This document shows positions 27,149 to 36,773 of a stretch of DNA of 64,000 nucleotides, in pieces. Under the pieces are notes generated by a model. That model worked only from the letters and a program-made list of their open reading frames with translations. It did not search any database and was not told the DNA's origin. How positions within the stretch are numbered: position 1 is the first letter of the stretch; each line of letters opens with the position of its first letter. Location: assembly GCF_002871345.2 (NCBI RefSeq), contig NZ_CP136964.1, positions 1,612,001-1,676,000 of the forward strand, given 5' to 3'. The translations under genes were made by a program, and so were the position numbers. This DNA comes from Nosocomiicoccus massiliensis (lineage in GTDB: Bacteria > Bacillota > Bacilli > Staphylococcales > Salinicoccaceae).

Positions 27149-28633
27149 ATGAAAACTGAACAACTAATTTCATTACTAAAAATAAAAGAAATATATGGGA
27201 CGTTACCGGAAGATGTATTCGATATTACAATCGACTCTAGAGAAGTATCTGAAGGAACGATATTTGTCGCGTTAAAAGGTGCAACGACAGACGGTTTTGA
27301 TTATATCGATCAAGCGATTGAAAAAGGCAGTAAGATGATATTATCAGACCGAAATAGGGAATTACCTGAAGGCGTTGGGTTATTAAAAGTGAAAGACCCA
27401 GTAAAAGTGTCTGCGCTTTTTGCAGAATACTTATATGACTTCCCGCATGAAAGTATGACGATGGTCGGTGTCACTGGGACGAATGGTAAGACGACTGTTT
27501 CAACGATGATTCATAACTTAAGTATGAGTATGAATAAAAAAAGTGCATATTTAGGAACGAATGGATTTATGATTAATGAAGATACGTATCCATCGTTAAA
27601 TACGACACCTGAGACGACTCGTTTGCATAAAAATTTTAATGAAGCGGTAAAAAAAGAAACTGAAGTATTTACGATGGAAGTGTCGAGTCACGCACTAAAG
27701 CTTGGGCGTACGTTTGGTGTGGATTTTGATATTGTGATATTTACGAATTTAACACAAGATCATTTGGATTTTCATGAAACGATGGAAAACTACGGGTTCA
27801 CTAAAGGGCTACTCTTTTCTCAACTCGGTCAAGATTTAAAAAAGACAAAATACGTCATATTAAACAATTCTGATCCGTGGTCAAAAGAATATGCTACGAT
27901 GACACCTTATGAAGTGATTTCATATGGATTAGATGAAAGTGCAGATTTTTATCCGACAAATATTAAAGGAAGTCTAGAAGGTACGACGTTTACGTTACAC
28001 ACGCCAGACGGTGAGTTTTATGTAGAATCACCATTTGTTGGAGATTACAATATTGAAAATTTAATATGTGCGATTATAAGTGAATGGTTACAAGGGTACG
28101 ATTTAAATGATGTGATTGAAGCAATTAAACAGATGAAAGCTGTATCTGGTCGTTTAGAAGTGTTAGACAATGAATTACCGATTCATTTAATCATCGACTT
28201 TGCACATACGCCAGATGCGTTAGAAAAAGTCATTCAAACAATTCGTCCGTTTAACGATGGTAAATTGATTACAGTGTATGGAATGACTGGTGAAAGAGAT
28301 TATTCAAAAGCCGAAGAGATGGGTCGTATTGCGAGTCTGTCAGATTATGTCGTAATCACTGTTGATAATCCGGGTAATGACGATAAAAACATGTTAATTG
28401 ATATCGTCGAAAAAGGGATGACACACGATAATTACACGACAGAAATCGACCGTGAACAAGCGATAAAAATCGCTATAGATTATGCTGAACCTGGAGATAC
28501 TGTGTTCCTTGCAGGAAAAGGGCGCGAGCCGTATCAAATTATGGAAAATCATATTAAAGAACCGCATCGCGATGATTTGATTGCATTAAATTTTGCGTAT
28601 AAAAAATATAACTTTCCAGGATATGAAAACTAA
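27149..28633 (+). CDS. murE: UDP-N-acetylmuramoyl tripeptide synthase MurE (probably L-lysine adding)
   Basis: A 494-residue Mur ligase that adds the third amino acid of the peptidoglycan stem peptide. The ATP site is GVTGTNGKTT near residue 108, and the family histidine region is TQDHLDFHETM. The amino-acid specificity motif is DNPG at 406-409, not the DNPR of diaminopimelate-type enzymes; S. aureus has DNPA. This supports L-lysine and a staphylococcal wall type. Length equals the S. aureus enzyme. prfC follows after 30 bases, as in staphylococci. Confidence 0.93.
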   Translation: MKTEQLISLLKIKEIYGTLPEDVFDITIDSREVSEGTIFVALKGATTDGFDYIDQAIEKGSKMILSDRNRELPEGVGLLKVKDPVKVSALFAEYLYDFPHESMTMVGVTGTNGKTTVSTMIHNLSMSMNKKSAYLGTNGFMINEDTYPSLNTTPETTRLHKNFNEAVKKETEVFTMEVSSHALKLGRTFGVDFDIVIFTNLTQDHLDFHETMENYGFTKGLLFSQLGQDLKKTKYVILNNSDPWSKEYATMTPYEVISYGLDESADFYPTNIKGSLEGTTFTLHTPDGEFYVESPFVGDYNIENLICAIISEWLQGYDLNDVIEAIKQMKAVSGRLEVLDNELPIHLIIDFAHTPDALEKVIQTIRPFNDGKLITVYGMTGERDYSKAEEMGRIASLSDYVVITVDNPGNDDKNMLIDIVEKGMTHDNYTTEIDREQAIKIAIDYAEPGDTVFLAGKGREPYQIMENHIKEPHRDDLIALNFAYKKYNFPGYEN

Positions 28634-28663
28634 TAATAGATAGAATTGAATTAAGGAGATTGT

Positions 28664-30220
28664 ATGGGACTTAAAGAAGAAATCAATAAAAGAAAAACAT
28701 TTGCGATTATTTCGCACCCGGATGCCGGGAAAACGACGCTAACTGAGAAGCTATTACTATTCGGTGGTGCGATTCGTGAAGCGGGTGTCGTTAAAGGTAG
28801 AAAGACAGGTAAATTCGCAACATCAGACTGGATGAAAGTCGAACAAGAGCGTGGAATCTCAGTAACGAGTTCTGTCATGCAGTTTGATTTTGACGGATAT
28901 AAAGTAAATATTTTAGATACACCTGGACACGAAGACTTCTCAGAAGACACGTATCGTACACTAATGGCCGTTGACAGTGCTGTTATGGTCATCGACGCAG
29001 CAGAAGGGATCGAACCTCAGACGTTAAAACTCTTTAAAGTAGCAAAAATGCGTGGGATTCCAGTGTTTACATTTATCAATAAACTTGACCGAGTCGGGAA
29101 AGATCCGTTTGAGCTTTTAGAAGAAATCGAAGAAACGTTAGATATTGAAACGTATCCGATGACGTGGCCAATTGGTATGGGACCAAGTTTCTTCGGGATT
29201 ATAAACCGACGTACGAAAGAAATTAATCCGTACCGTGAAGAGACGATGTTGAAGTTAAACGACGATTACGAATTAGAAAAGTCTCACGACATCGAAAAAG
29301 ACTCTGCCTTCCAAGAGTCGATTGAAGAGTTTATGCTCGTCGAAGAAGCAGGGGACGCATTCGATGAAGAAAAAATCGCAACAGGAGATTTAACACCTGT
29401 ATTTTTCGGTTCAGCATTATCTAACTTTGGGGTTGAAGAATTTTTAGACACGTTTGTTGACTTTGCACCGAGCCCAGAACCACTTGAAACAAAATCAGGT
29501 GAAGTAATCGATCCGACAGAAGAAGAATTTTCAGGATTTATCTTTAAAATTCAAGCGAACATGGATCCAAAACATAGAGATAGACTCGCATTTTTACGTA
29601 TCGTATCCGGTCAATTTAACCGCGGCATGGAAGTGAAGTTACAACGTACAGGTAAAAAACAAAAGGTCACGCGTGCGACGATGTTTATGGCGGATGACAC
29701 AGAAACTGTAGACGTTGCGTATGCTGGAGATATTATCGGGTTATACGATACAGGAAACTACCAAATCGGTGATACGCTAACATCTGACAAGCATATCGAA
29801 TTTAAAGAGTTACCACAGTTTACGCCAGAGTTATTTATGAAAGTCTCTGCTAAAAACGTGATGAAACAAAAGCACTTCTACAAAGGTATCGAGCAACTCG
29901 TTCAAGAAGGTGCAATACAGTATTATAAGACGATTCATACGAATCAACCGATTATCGGCGCAGTCGGTCAACTTCAATTCGAAGTATTTGAGCACCGTAT
30001 GAAAAACGAATATAATACAGATGTCGTGATGGAACCAATCGGTAATAAACAAGCACGTTGGATCGAAAATGAAGAAGATATCAGAGATCAAATGGATACA
30101 CAGCGCTCAACACTTGTGTATGACCGTTACGACAACAAAGTATTTCTATTTGAAAATGATTTTGCACTGAGATGGTTTAGTGATAAATATCCTGAAATCA
30201 AATTATATAGTTTACTTTAA
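28664..30220 (+). CDS. prfC: Peptide chain release factor 3
   Basis: A 518-residue translational GTPase. G-domain motifs are visible: [10 protein letters not shown] (G1, residues 17-26), [14 protein letters not shown] (G3) and [15 protein letters not shown] (G4). It recycles RF1/RF2 from the ribosome after termination. The start ATG is preceded by AAGGAG. It follows murE and precedes the riboswitch-controlled terC gene. Confidence 0.96.
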   Translation: MGLKEEINKRKTFAIISHPDAGKTTLTEKLLLFGGAIREAGVVKGRKTGKFATSDWMKVEQERGISVTSSVMQFDFDGYKVNILDTPGHEDFSEDTYRTLMAVDSAVMVIDAAEGIEPQTLKLFKVAKMRGIPVFTFINKLDRVGKDPFELLEEIEETLDIETYPMTWPIGMGPSFFGIINRRTKEINPYREETMLKLNDDYELEKSHDIEKDSAFQESIEEFMLVEEAGDAFDEEKIATGDLTPVFFGSALSNFGVEEFLDTFVDFAPSPEPLETKSGEVIDPTEEEFSGFIFKIQANMDPKHRDRLAFLRIVSGQFNRGMEVKLQRTGKKQKVTRATMFMADDTETVDVAYAGDIIGLYDTGNYQIGDTLTSDKHIEFKELPQFTPELFMKVSAKNVMKQKHFYKGIEQLVQEGAIQYYKTIHTNQPIIGAVGQLQFEVFEHRMKNEYNTDVVMEPIGNKQARWIENEEDIRDQMDTQRSTLVYDRYDNKVFLFENDFALRWFSDKYPEIKLYSLL

Positions 30221-30240
30221 TCAAATAAAACGCGTATAAT
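30211..30240 (+). promoter_or_regulatory. Probable promoter of the riboswitch-terC transcript
   Basis: A -35-like TTTACT (30211-30216) and perfect -10 TATAAT (30235-30240) are 18 bp apart, overlapping the end of prfC and just upstream of the aptamer. Confidence 0.5.
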
Positions 30241-30257
30241 AATGTCAATGAATAATA

Positions 30258-30350
30258 TATGGGGAGTAACGACTAGTTTACTAGTAACACATCGTCATTA
30301 CGGCAAAACGCCCGGTGTGTTAAGCAATATTTATTGTTCTGTGAGACCAT
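30258..30350 (+). ncRNA. yybP-ykoY manganese riboswitch
   Basis: The leader of terC contains the aptamer hallmarks: the first internal loop GGGGAGTAAC (30261-30270), an intervening hairpin arm (GACTAGTTTACTAGTAAC), and the second conserved element ending in CTGTGAGACC (30339-30348). This class senses Mn2+ and commonly controls TerC/MntP-like exporters, which fits the gene downstream. A terminator overlaps the 3' end of the aptamer, implying transcriptional control: Mn2+ binding would favour read-through. Confidence 0.88.
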
Positions 30351-30387
30351 AGTAATTAGACAGTGTCTATTTGCTGTGGTCTTTTTT
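30345..30387 (+). terminator. Riboswitch expression-platform terminator
   Basis: GACCATAG (30345-30352) can pair with CTGTGGTC (30374-30381) with one wobble, followed by six T residues. The left arm shares bases with the end of the yybP-ykoY aptamer, so the two structures are mutually exclusive. Confidence 0.8.
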
Positions 30388-30406
30388 ATATTTAAGGAGT
30401 GAAGAA

Positions 30407-31195
30407 ATGGATTATGCTATATTATTAGAATACGCATGGGTACTTATTGTACTTGTCGTATTAGAAGGTTTACTTGCAGCAGACAATGCGGTTGTACTTG
30501 CGGTTATGGTGAGACATTTATCGCCAAAAGATTGTAAGAAAGCATTATTTTACGGATTGCTCGGTGCATTTATATTTAGATTGATTGCGATACTATTACT
30601 CGTTTGGCTCGTACAATGGTGGTTTGTCCAAGCACTTGGTGCGTTATACTTATTCTACGTTTCGTTTAGTCATTTAAAAGATATATATAAGCATAGAGGT
30701 CGATCAGAAGAAGAAATTGACGCATTAATTGAAAAAAACGAAAAAAAGGGTTCAGGATTTTGGATGACTGTACTTAAAGTAGAAATCGCAGATATTGCGT
30801 TCGCAATCGATTCGATTTTAGCAGCTGCAGCTATTGCCCTTGCGTTACCACATGTCGGTGGAGACTTCTTCGGAGTAAACGCAGGACAATATACAGTGAT
30901 GTTAATCGGTGGTTTACTTGGAGTTATTATTATGCGTTTCTTTGCGAACTGGTTCGTAAAATTACTTGCCGAACGACCAAGTTTAGAAGTCGCAGCATTT
31001 ACTATCGTTGGTTGGGTTGGTGTTAAGTTAGCAGTGTTAACACTCTCGCATGAAGCAGTTGGTATTTTACCAGAGGAATTTCCACATTCACCAATTTGGA
31101 AATTAACATTCTGGGCAGTCATGCTTATCATTATCCTTATCGGATGGTTTGCTGGTGGTAAGAAAAAAGATGTAAAGGGTGATATGAATGCGTAA
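30407..31195 (+). CDS. TerC family membrane protein, probable Mn2+ exporter
   Basis: A 262-residue protein with about seven membrane helices. TerC/Alx marks are VLEGLLAADNAVVLAVMVRHL near residue 22 and VEIADIAFAIDSILAAAAIAL near residue 125, whose acidic residues are the likely metal ligands. The Mn2+ riboswitch in the leader supports manganese export, as for B. subtilis MeeF and S. aureus MntY. The start is the ATG at 30407 after AAGGAG. It overlaps the downstream HtrA start by 8 bases. Confidence 0.9.
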   Translation: MDYAILLEYAWVLIVLVVLEGLLAADNAVVLAVMVRHLSPKDCKKALFYGLLGAFIFRLIAILLLVWLVQWWFVQALGALYLFYVSFSHLKDIYKHRGRSEEEIDALIEKNEKKGSGFWMTVLKVEIADIAFAIDSILAAAAIALALPHVGGDFFGVNAGQYTVMLIGGLLGVIIMRFFANWFVKLLAERPSLEVAAFTIVGWVGVKLAVLTLSHEAVGILPEEFPHSPIWKLTFWAVMLIIILIGWFAGGKKKDVKGDMNA

Positions 31196-32561
31196 TGATG
31201 ATGATAGAAGAGAAAACTTTGATGAAAAGTATAGGCGTCGTACGCACGCTTTAGATGAACACGATACAGTTCAATTTGAAAAGATTGATGATGATGATTT
31301 AAAAGATGATGTCAAAGACGAGCATGTTGATGAAAGAGAAGCACCATCTCACGATGATTTCCGTGAAGAACATGAAGTACAAAAAGAAGATGCGCCTAAA
31401 CCAAGAACTAAGCGTGAAAAATCATCATTTTTACCAGGACTACTCGCAGGTATTATCGGTGCGATTTTAGTCGTTTCGTTGTATCACTTTTTATCTAACG
31501 ATTCAAACAACGCAGATGAAGTCGTAAACAACACAAAAGACACAGCAGAAGTTCGTCAAGAAATTGAAAGTAAGCACGAAGATAAATTAATTACGGATAC
31601 AATTGTCGCTGTTGAAAAAGCAAAGCCTGCAGTCGTATCAGTCATTAACTTACAAAGCCAAACGAATTTATTTGGTAATGAGTCGTCACTCGCTGAAGCG
31701 GGAACTGGGTCTGGAGTCATTTATAAAACAGATGACGAATATGCTTACGTTATTACAAATAATCACGTCATTGATAAAGCAACTGAAGTTCAAGTAAACA
31801 CTTCTGAAGGTGACAGTGTTGAAGCAGAGATTCTCGGCACAGATATTTGGACAGACTTAGCAGTTTTAAGAATGCCAAAAGGTAACATTACTGATGTGAT
31901 TGAATTTGGAGATAGCGATAAATTACTCGTCGGTGAAGAGGCAATCGCAATTGGTTCACCACTCGGTGATATGTTTAGTGGATCTGTATCTAGAGGAATT
32001 GTATCGGCACTCGATAGACGGGTACCAGTCGATATTGACGGGAACGGCACAGACGATTGGGAAGCGGCAGTGCTACAAACAGATGCAGCTATTAACCCAG
32101 GTAACTCTGGTGGTGCACTCGTAAATAGTAAAGGTGAATTAATCGGTATTAACTCGATGAAAATTGGTTTAGAGAATGTCGAAGGTATTGGTTTTGCGAT
32201 TCCATCTAACGATGTTAAAGCAATTGTTTCAGAGTTAGAAACTGGTGGAGAAGTGGATCGTCCTTTTATCGGAGTTGGCTTGCTCGACTTATATTTAATT
32301 AGTACGAGCGATCAACGTAACTATTTAAAATTACCGAGCAATGTTAAACAAGGCGTCGTTCTATCGAGTATTGAACCAGGTTCTCCAGCAGAACATGCAG
32401 GATTAGAAGAATTAGCGGTCGTTACGAAATTAGATGACACTGAAGTCAATAACGCGATGGAATTTAGACAATATTTATATGGCAACAAAAAATCAGGCGA
32501 CACGATTACTGTAACGTATTATTTAGACGGTAGACAGTATGAGACTGACGTCCAGTTATAA
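31188..32561 (+). CDS. HtrA-like membrane-anchored serine protease
   Basis: A 457-residue DegP/HtrA protease. An acidic cytoplasmic region (about residues 1-80) is followed by one membrane helix (FLPGLLAGIIGAILVVSLYHFL), a trypsin-like domain with His193, Asp223 and Ser307 (GNSGGAL), and a C-terminal PDZ domain from about residue 355. It degrades misfolded proteins outside the membrane. The start overlaps the terC stop, so translation may be coupled and expression may depend on the Mn riboswitch. A terminator follows at 32571. Confidence 0.93.
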   Translation: MRNDDDRRENFDEKYRRRTHALDEHDTVQFEKIDDDDLKDDVKDEHVDEREAPSHDDFREEHEVQKEDAPKPRTKREKSSFLPGLLAGIIGAILVVSLYHFLSNDSNNADEVVNNTKDTAEVRQEIESKHEDKLITDTIVAVEKAKPAVVSVINLQSQTNLFGNESSLAEAGTGSGVIYKTDDEYAYVITNNHVIDKATEVQVNTSEGDSVEAEILGTDIWTDLAVLRMPKGNITDVIEFGDSDKLLVGEEAIAIGSPLGDMFSGSVSRGIVSALDRRVPVDIDGNGTDDWEAAVLQTDAAINPGNSGGALVNSKGELIGINSMKIGLENVEGIGFAIPSNDVKAIVSELETGGEVDRPFIGVGLLDLYLISTSDQRNYLKLPSNVKQGVVLSSIEPGSPAEHAGLEELAVVTKLDDTEVNNAMEFRQYLYGNKKSGDTITVTYYLDGRQYETDVQL

Positions 32562-32570
32562 TAAGATTTT

Positions 32571-32596
32571 AAACGAGCAGTAATGCTCGTTTTTTT
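32571..32596 (+). terminator. Terminator after htrA
   Basis: A 9-bp perfect stem AAACGAGCA / TGCTCGTTT with a GTAA loop is followed by a T run. Confidence 0.9.
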
Positions 32597-32660
32597 ATCG
32601 TAAATTAAATTGAAAGATTGATTTAATAGGCGTATAGTATGTCTAAAGGAGAGATACTGT

Positions 32661-34010
32661 GTGAAAATAATCATTAATTTATTAGACCGTATGAGCCCAC
32701 AACGCTCGATATTCTTATATTATTTAGGCGCGTTAATTGTTTCTACGTTACTCATGCAACTGCCATTTTTCTATAATGAAGGTACATACATATCATTTAT
32801 GGATACGTTATTCGTCACAGCTTCAGGTATCTCTGTTACGGGTCTTACGACGGTAAATATTGTCGACACGTTTAATACGTACGGGATTATTCTCTTAATG
32901 TTCATACTCAACCTCGGCGGTATTGGTATTATGGCGACGTCGACGTTTATATGGATTTTACTCGGTAGAAAGATCACATTAAGAAACCGAGCAGCAATCA
33001 TGGTCGACAACAACCAATCCGCAATTGCAGGTGGGGTAAAGCTCGTTTTAAATATCGTGTCTTTACTGTTTTTAATCGAACTGATTGGTGCAATTATTTA
33101 TACGTCAGTGTTTTATTATTTAACCGGTTCGTTTAAAGATGCACTCCTTCAAGGGACGTTTTTATCAGTATCTGCGACGACAAACGCTGGATTTGATTTA
33201 TATCATCAATCGTTGATCGGACATAGTACAAACTTCTTTCTTACGGTTCCAGTAATGTTCCAAATCGTTCTCGGAGCGATTGGATATCCTGTATTAATCG
33301 AAGTGAAAGAGTTCTTTAGTCATAAAAACCCTCACTTTAGATTTAGTTTGTTTACGAAAGTGACGACGACGATGTATGCGTTACTTTATGTAATTGGTAC
33401 AGTGTTTTATTTAATCATCGAGTGGAATGGTCCGCGTTTTCAAGATTCATTTATTACTAAAATGATGAACGCCTCGTTTATGAGTGTATCGTCAAGAAGT
33501 GCAGGAATCGTTATCGAAGACCCGTCGCTACTAAACGAAGCCACACAGCTTGTTTTAAGTATGTTAATGTTTATCGGATCATCACCATCCAGTGCGGGTG
33601 GGGGGATTCGTACGACGACATTTGCGATTTTGTTACTGACAGTAATTGCATTTGCAAGAAGTAAAGAATACCCGACGATATTTAAACGGACGATCGCAAA
33701 ACAAGATGTTGAACGCGCATTTGTCGTGTTCGTCATGTCAATGGTTTTACTATTTTTAGGAATATCCGTCATCACGTTTGTTGAAGGTGACAAACATAGT
33801 TTAATGTCTATCATCTTTGAAGTATCGAGCGCGTTCGGAACGTGCGGGATGTCGATGGGGATAACAAATGACTTACAGACAAGCAGTGAGCTTATATTGA
33901 TCGCACTGATGTTTATTGGCCGTGTCGGTTTTGTGAGTTTCTTATTAAGTTTTGGTAGCAAGAAAAAGACGATAATCAAATATCCGACAGAGCATTTAAC
34001 AGTCGGTTAG
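32661..34010 (+). CDS. ktrB: Potassium uptake protein KtrB/TrkH family
   Basis: A 449-residue potassium translocating subunit with four M1-P-M2 repeats. Filter-like segments include TASGISVTGLTTVN (residue ~53), SVSATTNAGFDLYHQ, SVSSRSAGIV and SSAFGTCGMSMG. It works with a cytoplasmic KtrA/KtrC ring encoded elsewhere. The start is the GTG at 32661 after AAAGGAGAG. The IS element begins about 20 bases after its stop, so its normal terminator may have been displaced. Confidence 0.92.
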   Translation: MKIIINLLDRMSPQRSIFLYYLGALIVSTLLMQLPFFYNEGTYISFMDTLFVTASGISVTGLTTVNIVDTFNTYGIILLMFILNLGGIGIMATSTFIWILLGRKITLRNRAAIMVDNNQSAIAGGVKLVLNIVSLLFLIELIGAIIYTSVFYYLTGSFKDALLQGTFLSVSATTNAGFDLYHQSLIGHSTNFFLTVPVMFQIVLGAIGYPVLIEVKEFFSHKNPHFRFSLFTKVTTTMYALLYVIGTVFYLIIEWNGPRFQDSFITKMMNASFMSVSSRSAGIVIEDPSLLNEATQLVLSMLMFIGSSPSSAGGGIRTTTFAILLLTVIAFARSKEYPTIFKRTIAKQDVERAFVVFVMSMVLLFLGISVITFVEGDKHSLMSIIFEVSSAFGTCGMSMGITNDLQTSSELILIALMFIGRVGFVSFLLSFGSKKKTIIKYPTEHLTVG

Positions 34011-34066
34011 AAATAGGAATAAAAAGAAAAAAGGGGCTGGGACAAATGATTCCACTCCTTAGGTAA

Positions 34067-34111
34067 AACAGCCTAGAAATCTTATGTTTAAGATTTCTAG
34101 GCTGTTTTTTT
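34067..34111. terminator. Hairpin at the left end of the IS
   Basis: AACAGCCTAGAAATCTTA pairs with TAAGATTTCTAGGCTGTT across a short loop, followed by a T run on the plus strand. It would stop transcription arriving from ktrB. Confidence 0.85.
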
Positions 34112-35698
34112 AGTTTTGATTTTAAAATTTGCCGACTGACAGGTAAGCTTTCTTAAGTTTACCGCCATTAAGGCGATACCTAACTCATTTCTCACAGCGT
34201 CTTTGCCACGGACAGACATCCGTGTGAAACCTAAATTAGCCTTCAAGTTTCCAAAAGTTGTCTCGACATCGATTTTGCGTTGCGCATATCGACGACGACC
34301 TTCCGGACTTGAAAGCAACTTGTTTGCCTGAGCTTTGAAATACTCTAGGTTCATATTTTTTCGAATCTGCTTTGGACGAGAAGATGTAGAACTTTTACAC
34401 AGTGTCATTAATGGACAGTCTTCACATGATTCAGATTCATAAATTTTATAGACTCTCTGGTGACCATATTTATCTGTTTGAGTTGTATGATGATTTAAAT
34501 ATAAGCGACGATTATTTGGACATATATAATAATCATCAAGTTCATCGTATGGCCAATGATTTGGATGCATCTCATCTGATTTAAACTTCCGTTTTTGTTC
34601 TCTGTGATATGTATTGTACGGAATCAAAGCCTGTCTCTCATATTTATCAGCGATGCATTCATAGTTTGATTCACTCCCATATCCCGCATCTGCGACAATG
34701 TATTGGGGTAAATGTTCAAATGTATGTGCCATTGTATAAAGAAACGGATCAAGTGTTCGCGTATCTGTTGGGTTCCAAAAAATATCGTAACCTAGGACAT
34801 ACTGCTGATTTGTTGCGATCTGTAAATTGTACCCTGCCTTGAGTTGTCCATTCTGCATGTGATCCTCTTTCATACGCATAAACGTCGCATCTGTATCTGT
34901 CTTCGAATAACTATTCCGTTCACCGATCAATGTGCGCTGTTTCTGATAAACTAATCGTCGTTCGAGATAATCTTTAAATGCTTTTTTAGAACGTCGAATT
35001 TCTGAACGTTTTTTTCGAATTTCTCTTCGTGCTACAACATCCGTTGTTCGTTTTATGTCTTGCGTATGGGATGTTTCAACTTCTGTCAGTTCGGCATGGA
35101 TAACTGCGATTTCTTCTGCAGTAAGCGGAGTGTCTGACTCTCGTTCAATTTCAGGAATAATATTTGTATCTACGAGTTCATGATATTTCTTTTTTGATTT
35201 TTCGAGGAGTTGCGATTCATAACAATCAATATTTTTTCTAAACACAAATGTATACTTGTTTGCATTGGCTTCAATCTTTGTTCCATCTATAAATATTGCG
35301 TCTGAATCAATGAGACCATTTGACTCAAGTTGAACTCTAAACTGAATAAAAGCAGATTGAAGTAATGCAGCCATTTGAGGATGTACACGAAAACGATTGA
35401 TTGTTCGGTAAGAAGGTGTGTGCTCTTGTGCTAACCATTTCATTCGAATACTATCGTGGAGCAGGGCTTCGATTTTTCGTCCAGAAAATATAGACTGACT
35501 ATATGCACAGAGTAAGATTTTTAACATCATTTTGGGATGATAAGAAGAAGCCCCTTGATTCGTACGAAAGTTTTCAAACACAGTATTTGGGATACTTTCT
35601 ACCAAGTTATGTATCGTTATTGAGATGTCATTTTCGGGGATAAGTACTTCTAAATCCATTGGCAGTGTGATTTGATTCATGTTATAATTCTTATACAT
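34097..35698 (-). CDS. IS1182-family transposase
   Basis: A 533-residue DDE transposase. The N-terminal DUF772 region carries YSQSIFSGRKIEALLHDSIRMKWL, the first catalytic Asp is expected in DAIFIDGTKIEANANKY, the second in YIVADAGYGSESNYE, and the C-terminal Glu in RRRYAQRKIDVETTFGNLKANLGFTR. A Cys-containing segment (SCEDCPLMTLC) precedes the last. The reading frame is complete, so the element may be active. Confidence 0.92.
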   Translation of the reverse strand: MYKNYNMNQITLPMDLEVLIPENDISITIHNLVESIPNTVFENFRTNQGASSYHPKMMLKILLCAYSQSIFSGRKIEALLHDSIRMKWLAQEHTPSYRTINRFRVHPQMAALLQSAFIQFRVQLESNGLIDSDAIFIDGTKIEANANKYTFVFRKNIDCYESQLLEKSKKKYHELVDTNIIPEIERESDTPLTAEEIAVIHAELTEVETSHTQDIKRTTDVVARREIRKKRSEIRRSKKAFKDYLERRLVYQKQRTLIGERNSYSKTDTDATFMRMKEDHMQNGQLKAGYNLQIATNQQYVLGYDIFWNPTDTRTLDPFLYTMAHTFEHLPQYIVADAGYGSESNYECIADKYERQALIPYNTYHREQKRKFKSDEMHPNHWPYDELDDYYICPNNRRLYLNHHTTQTDKYGHQRVYKIYESESCEDCPLMTLCKSSTSSRPKQIRKNMNLEYFKAQANKLLSSPEGRRRYAQRKIDVETTFGNLKANLGFTRMSVRGKDAVRNELGIALMAVNLRKLTCQSANFKIKTKKTA

Positions 35699-35771
35699 AA
35701 GATTCCTCTTTTCGTGTTTGTGTAGTTACTTACATTGTATCTGAGGGTCTTATTTTTTTGTACTAATAATG

Positions 35772-35785
35772 TGTTGAATTCAACA
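35772..35785. promoter_or_regulatory. 14-bp palindrome upstream of the transposase
   Basis: TGTTGAATTCAACA is a perfect palindrome about 75 bases upstream of the transposase start and within the IS end. It may bind transposase or a repressor. Confidence 0.35.
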
Positions 35786-35787
35786 TA

Positions 35788-35830
35788 AAAAAGCGCACAC
35801 TACTCCCCCAAGGAGTCTTGTGCGCTTTTT
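35788..35830. terminator. Hairpin at the right end of the IS
   Basis: AAAAAGCGCACA (35788-35799) pairs with TGTGCGCTTTTT (35819-35830), with an inner ACTCC/GGAGT stem. It can act in both directions and would shield the transposase from outside transcription. Confidence 0.85.
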
Positions 35831-35866
35831 AATTTAGGATAGACTTATGTCCCAGTCCCTTAATCA

Positions 35867-36067
35867 TTATTTTTTGATTGTATATCGTTTATGGTTTACT
35901 ACTGTCTTTTCAAAATCTTCGTTTTCGTTCCAGTCCTCGTTTATTGTAATGTCGACGATGACTGAATTTTCATTGATTTTTTCAACTTTACCAAGCATGC
36001 CATCGAACTCAACAATATCTCCGATTTCTGCTGGTACAATTTCTACTTCGTCTTTGTTCTTACTCAT
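35867..36067 (-). CDS. DUF2187 family protein (YkvS type)
   Basis: A 66-residue protein with a KOW-like beta fold: EIGDIVEFDGMLGKVEKINENSVIVDITINED is the family core. Function is unknown. In staphylococci it lies near comK as here. It is preceded by TTGGAGGGG. The IS ends five bases after its stop codon, so any native terminator was probably separated from it. Confidence 0.85.
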   Translation of the reverse strand: MSKNKDEVEIVPAEIGDIVEFDGMLGKVEKINENSVIVDITINEDWNENEDFEKTVVNHKRYTIKK

Positions 36068-36120
36068 CGTAACCCCTCCAAATAATCATTATACTATTAT
36101 ACAATTTTCAACTATTTTTC

Positions 36121-36576
36121 TCAATAGAAGTGTGTATACAACGTTTTTCTCGCTTGTTTTCTTATGTTTTTTGCTGTTGATAAACTCACCCCTAAATGTT
36201 TGGCGATCTCAACGAGTGCATATCCATCAATCGTCATAAGTAGCCATGCATATTCTCGCTCAGTTAGTTTTTCTTTTACACCGATTAAATACAAATTCGC
36301 ATCGATAGAATCGATAGGGATCGTATGTAGAACTCCATCTTCTGTCACTTGATATCGCTCTAATCGACGTGCATTTTTTCGAATTTCATCGATTAAACGT
36401 TGATAAATCATCGTGTAGACAAATTGTGATTCTTTACATTTGGACTCGTCGTGCTTGTTTAACGCTTCGTAAACCGCTAATCGGCCAATTTGCATATACT
36501 CATCTCGGTCATATAAAATATTCAGCCTGTTAATAATTGAAGCAATCATCGGTTCATACGATATAATCTTTTCCAT
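36121..36576 (-). CDS. Sigma-70 family sigma factor resembling SigS
   Basis: A 151-residue sigma factor with region 2 (YDRDEYMQIGRLAVYEALNKHD ... FVYTMIYQRLIDEIRKNARR) and a C-terminal region 4 helix-turn-helix (LTEREYAWLLMTIDGYALVEIAKHLGVSLSTAKNIRKQARK). Size and segments resemble S. aureus SigS more than SigH. It would direct RNA polymerase to an alternative promoter set. The gene is divergent from comK across 197 bases. Start ATG follows AGGAG. No anti-sigma gene is adjacent. Confidence 0.8.
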   Translation of the reverse strand: MEKIISYEPMIASIINRLNILYDRDEYMQIGRLAVYEALNKHDESKCKESQFVYTMIYQRLIDEIRKNARRLERYQVTEDGVLHTIPIDSIDANLYLIGVKEKLTEREYAWLLMTIDGYALVEIAKHLGVSLSTAKNIRKQARKTLYTHFY

Positions 36577-36671
36577 TGTGACTCCTGTAAGAATCGATTC
36601 TTAAATTATTTCCGGATATGTGTAATGTACCGGGTTTTTAATCGTTCAAACAGGCGTCTTAATTAACAAAA

Positions 36672-36752
36672 GTTAACCTTAACTATAATAATAGTTAACA
36701 ATGTAATGTATTTAAACATGAAATGATGTATAATTCGTTCTAATACTATAAT
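36672..36752 (+). promoter_or_regulatory. Shared sigma factor/comK upstream region with dyads and -10 boxes
   Basis: TTAACTAT and ATAGTTAA form an 8-bp inverted repeat (36679-36698, 4-base spacer), and GTTAAC occurs at 36672-36677 and 36694-36699. TATAAT boxes toward comK lie at 36729-36734 and 36747-36752. The dyad is well placed to control both divergent genes. Confidence 0.45.
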
Positions 36753-36773
36753 TTATATGAAAGAGGACTTCCT

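Larger units (their letters stand above)
34031..35861. mobile_element. IS1182-family insertion sequence, complete
   Basis: About 1.83 kb bounded by imperfect inverted repeats: AAGGGGCTGGGACA at 34031-34044 and the complement of AAGGGACTGGGACA at 35848-35861 (13 of 14 match). It contains one intact transposase gene on the minus strand. Strong hairpins lie inside both ends (34067-34111 and 35788-35830). No clear target duplication was found. It sits between the converging ktrB and DUF2187 genes, disrupting neither. Confidence 0.85.

Noticed and set aside
33440..33979. A 179-codon frame antisense to ktrB
   Set aside because: It is a shadow of a conserved membrane protein gene, with no ribosome binding site.
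34011..34030. Target-site duplication flanking the IS
   Set aside because: The A-rich left flank and the AATCATTA right flank share no convincing direct repeat.
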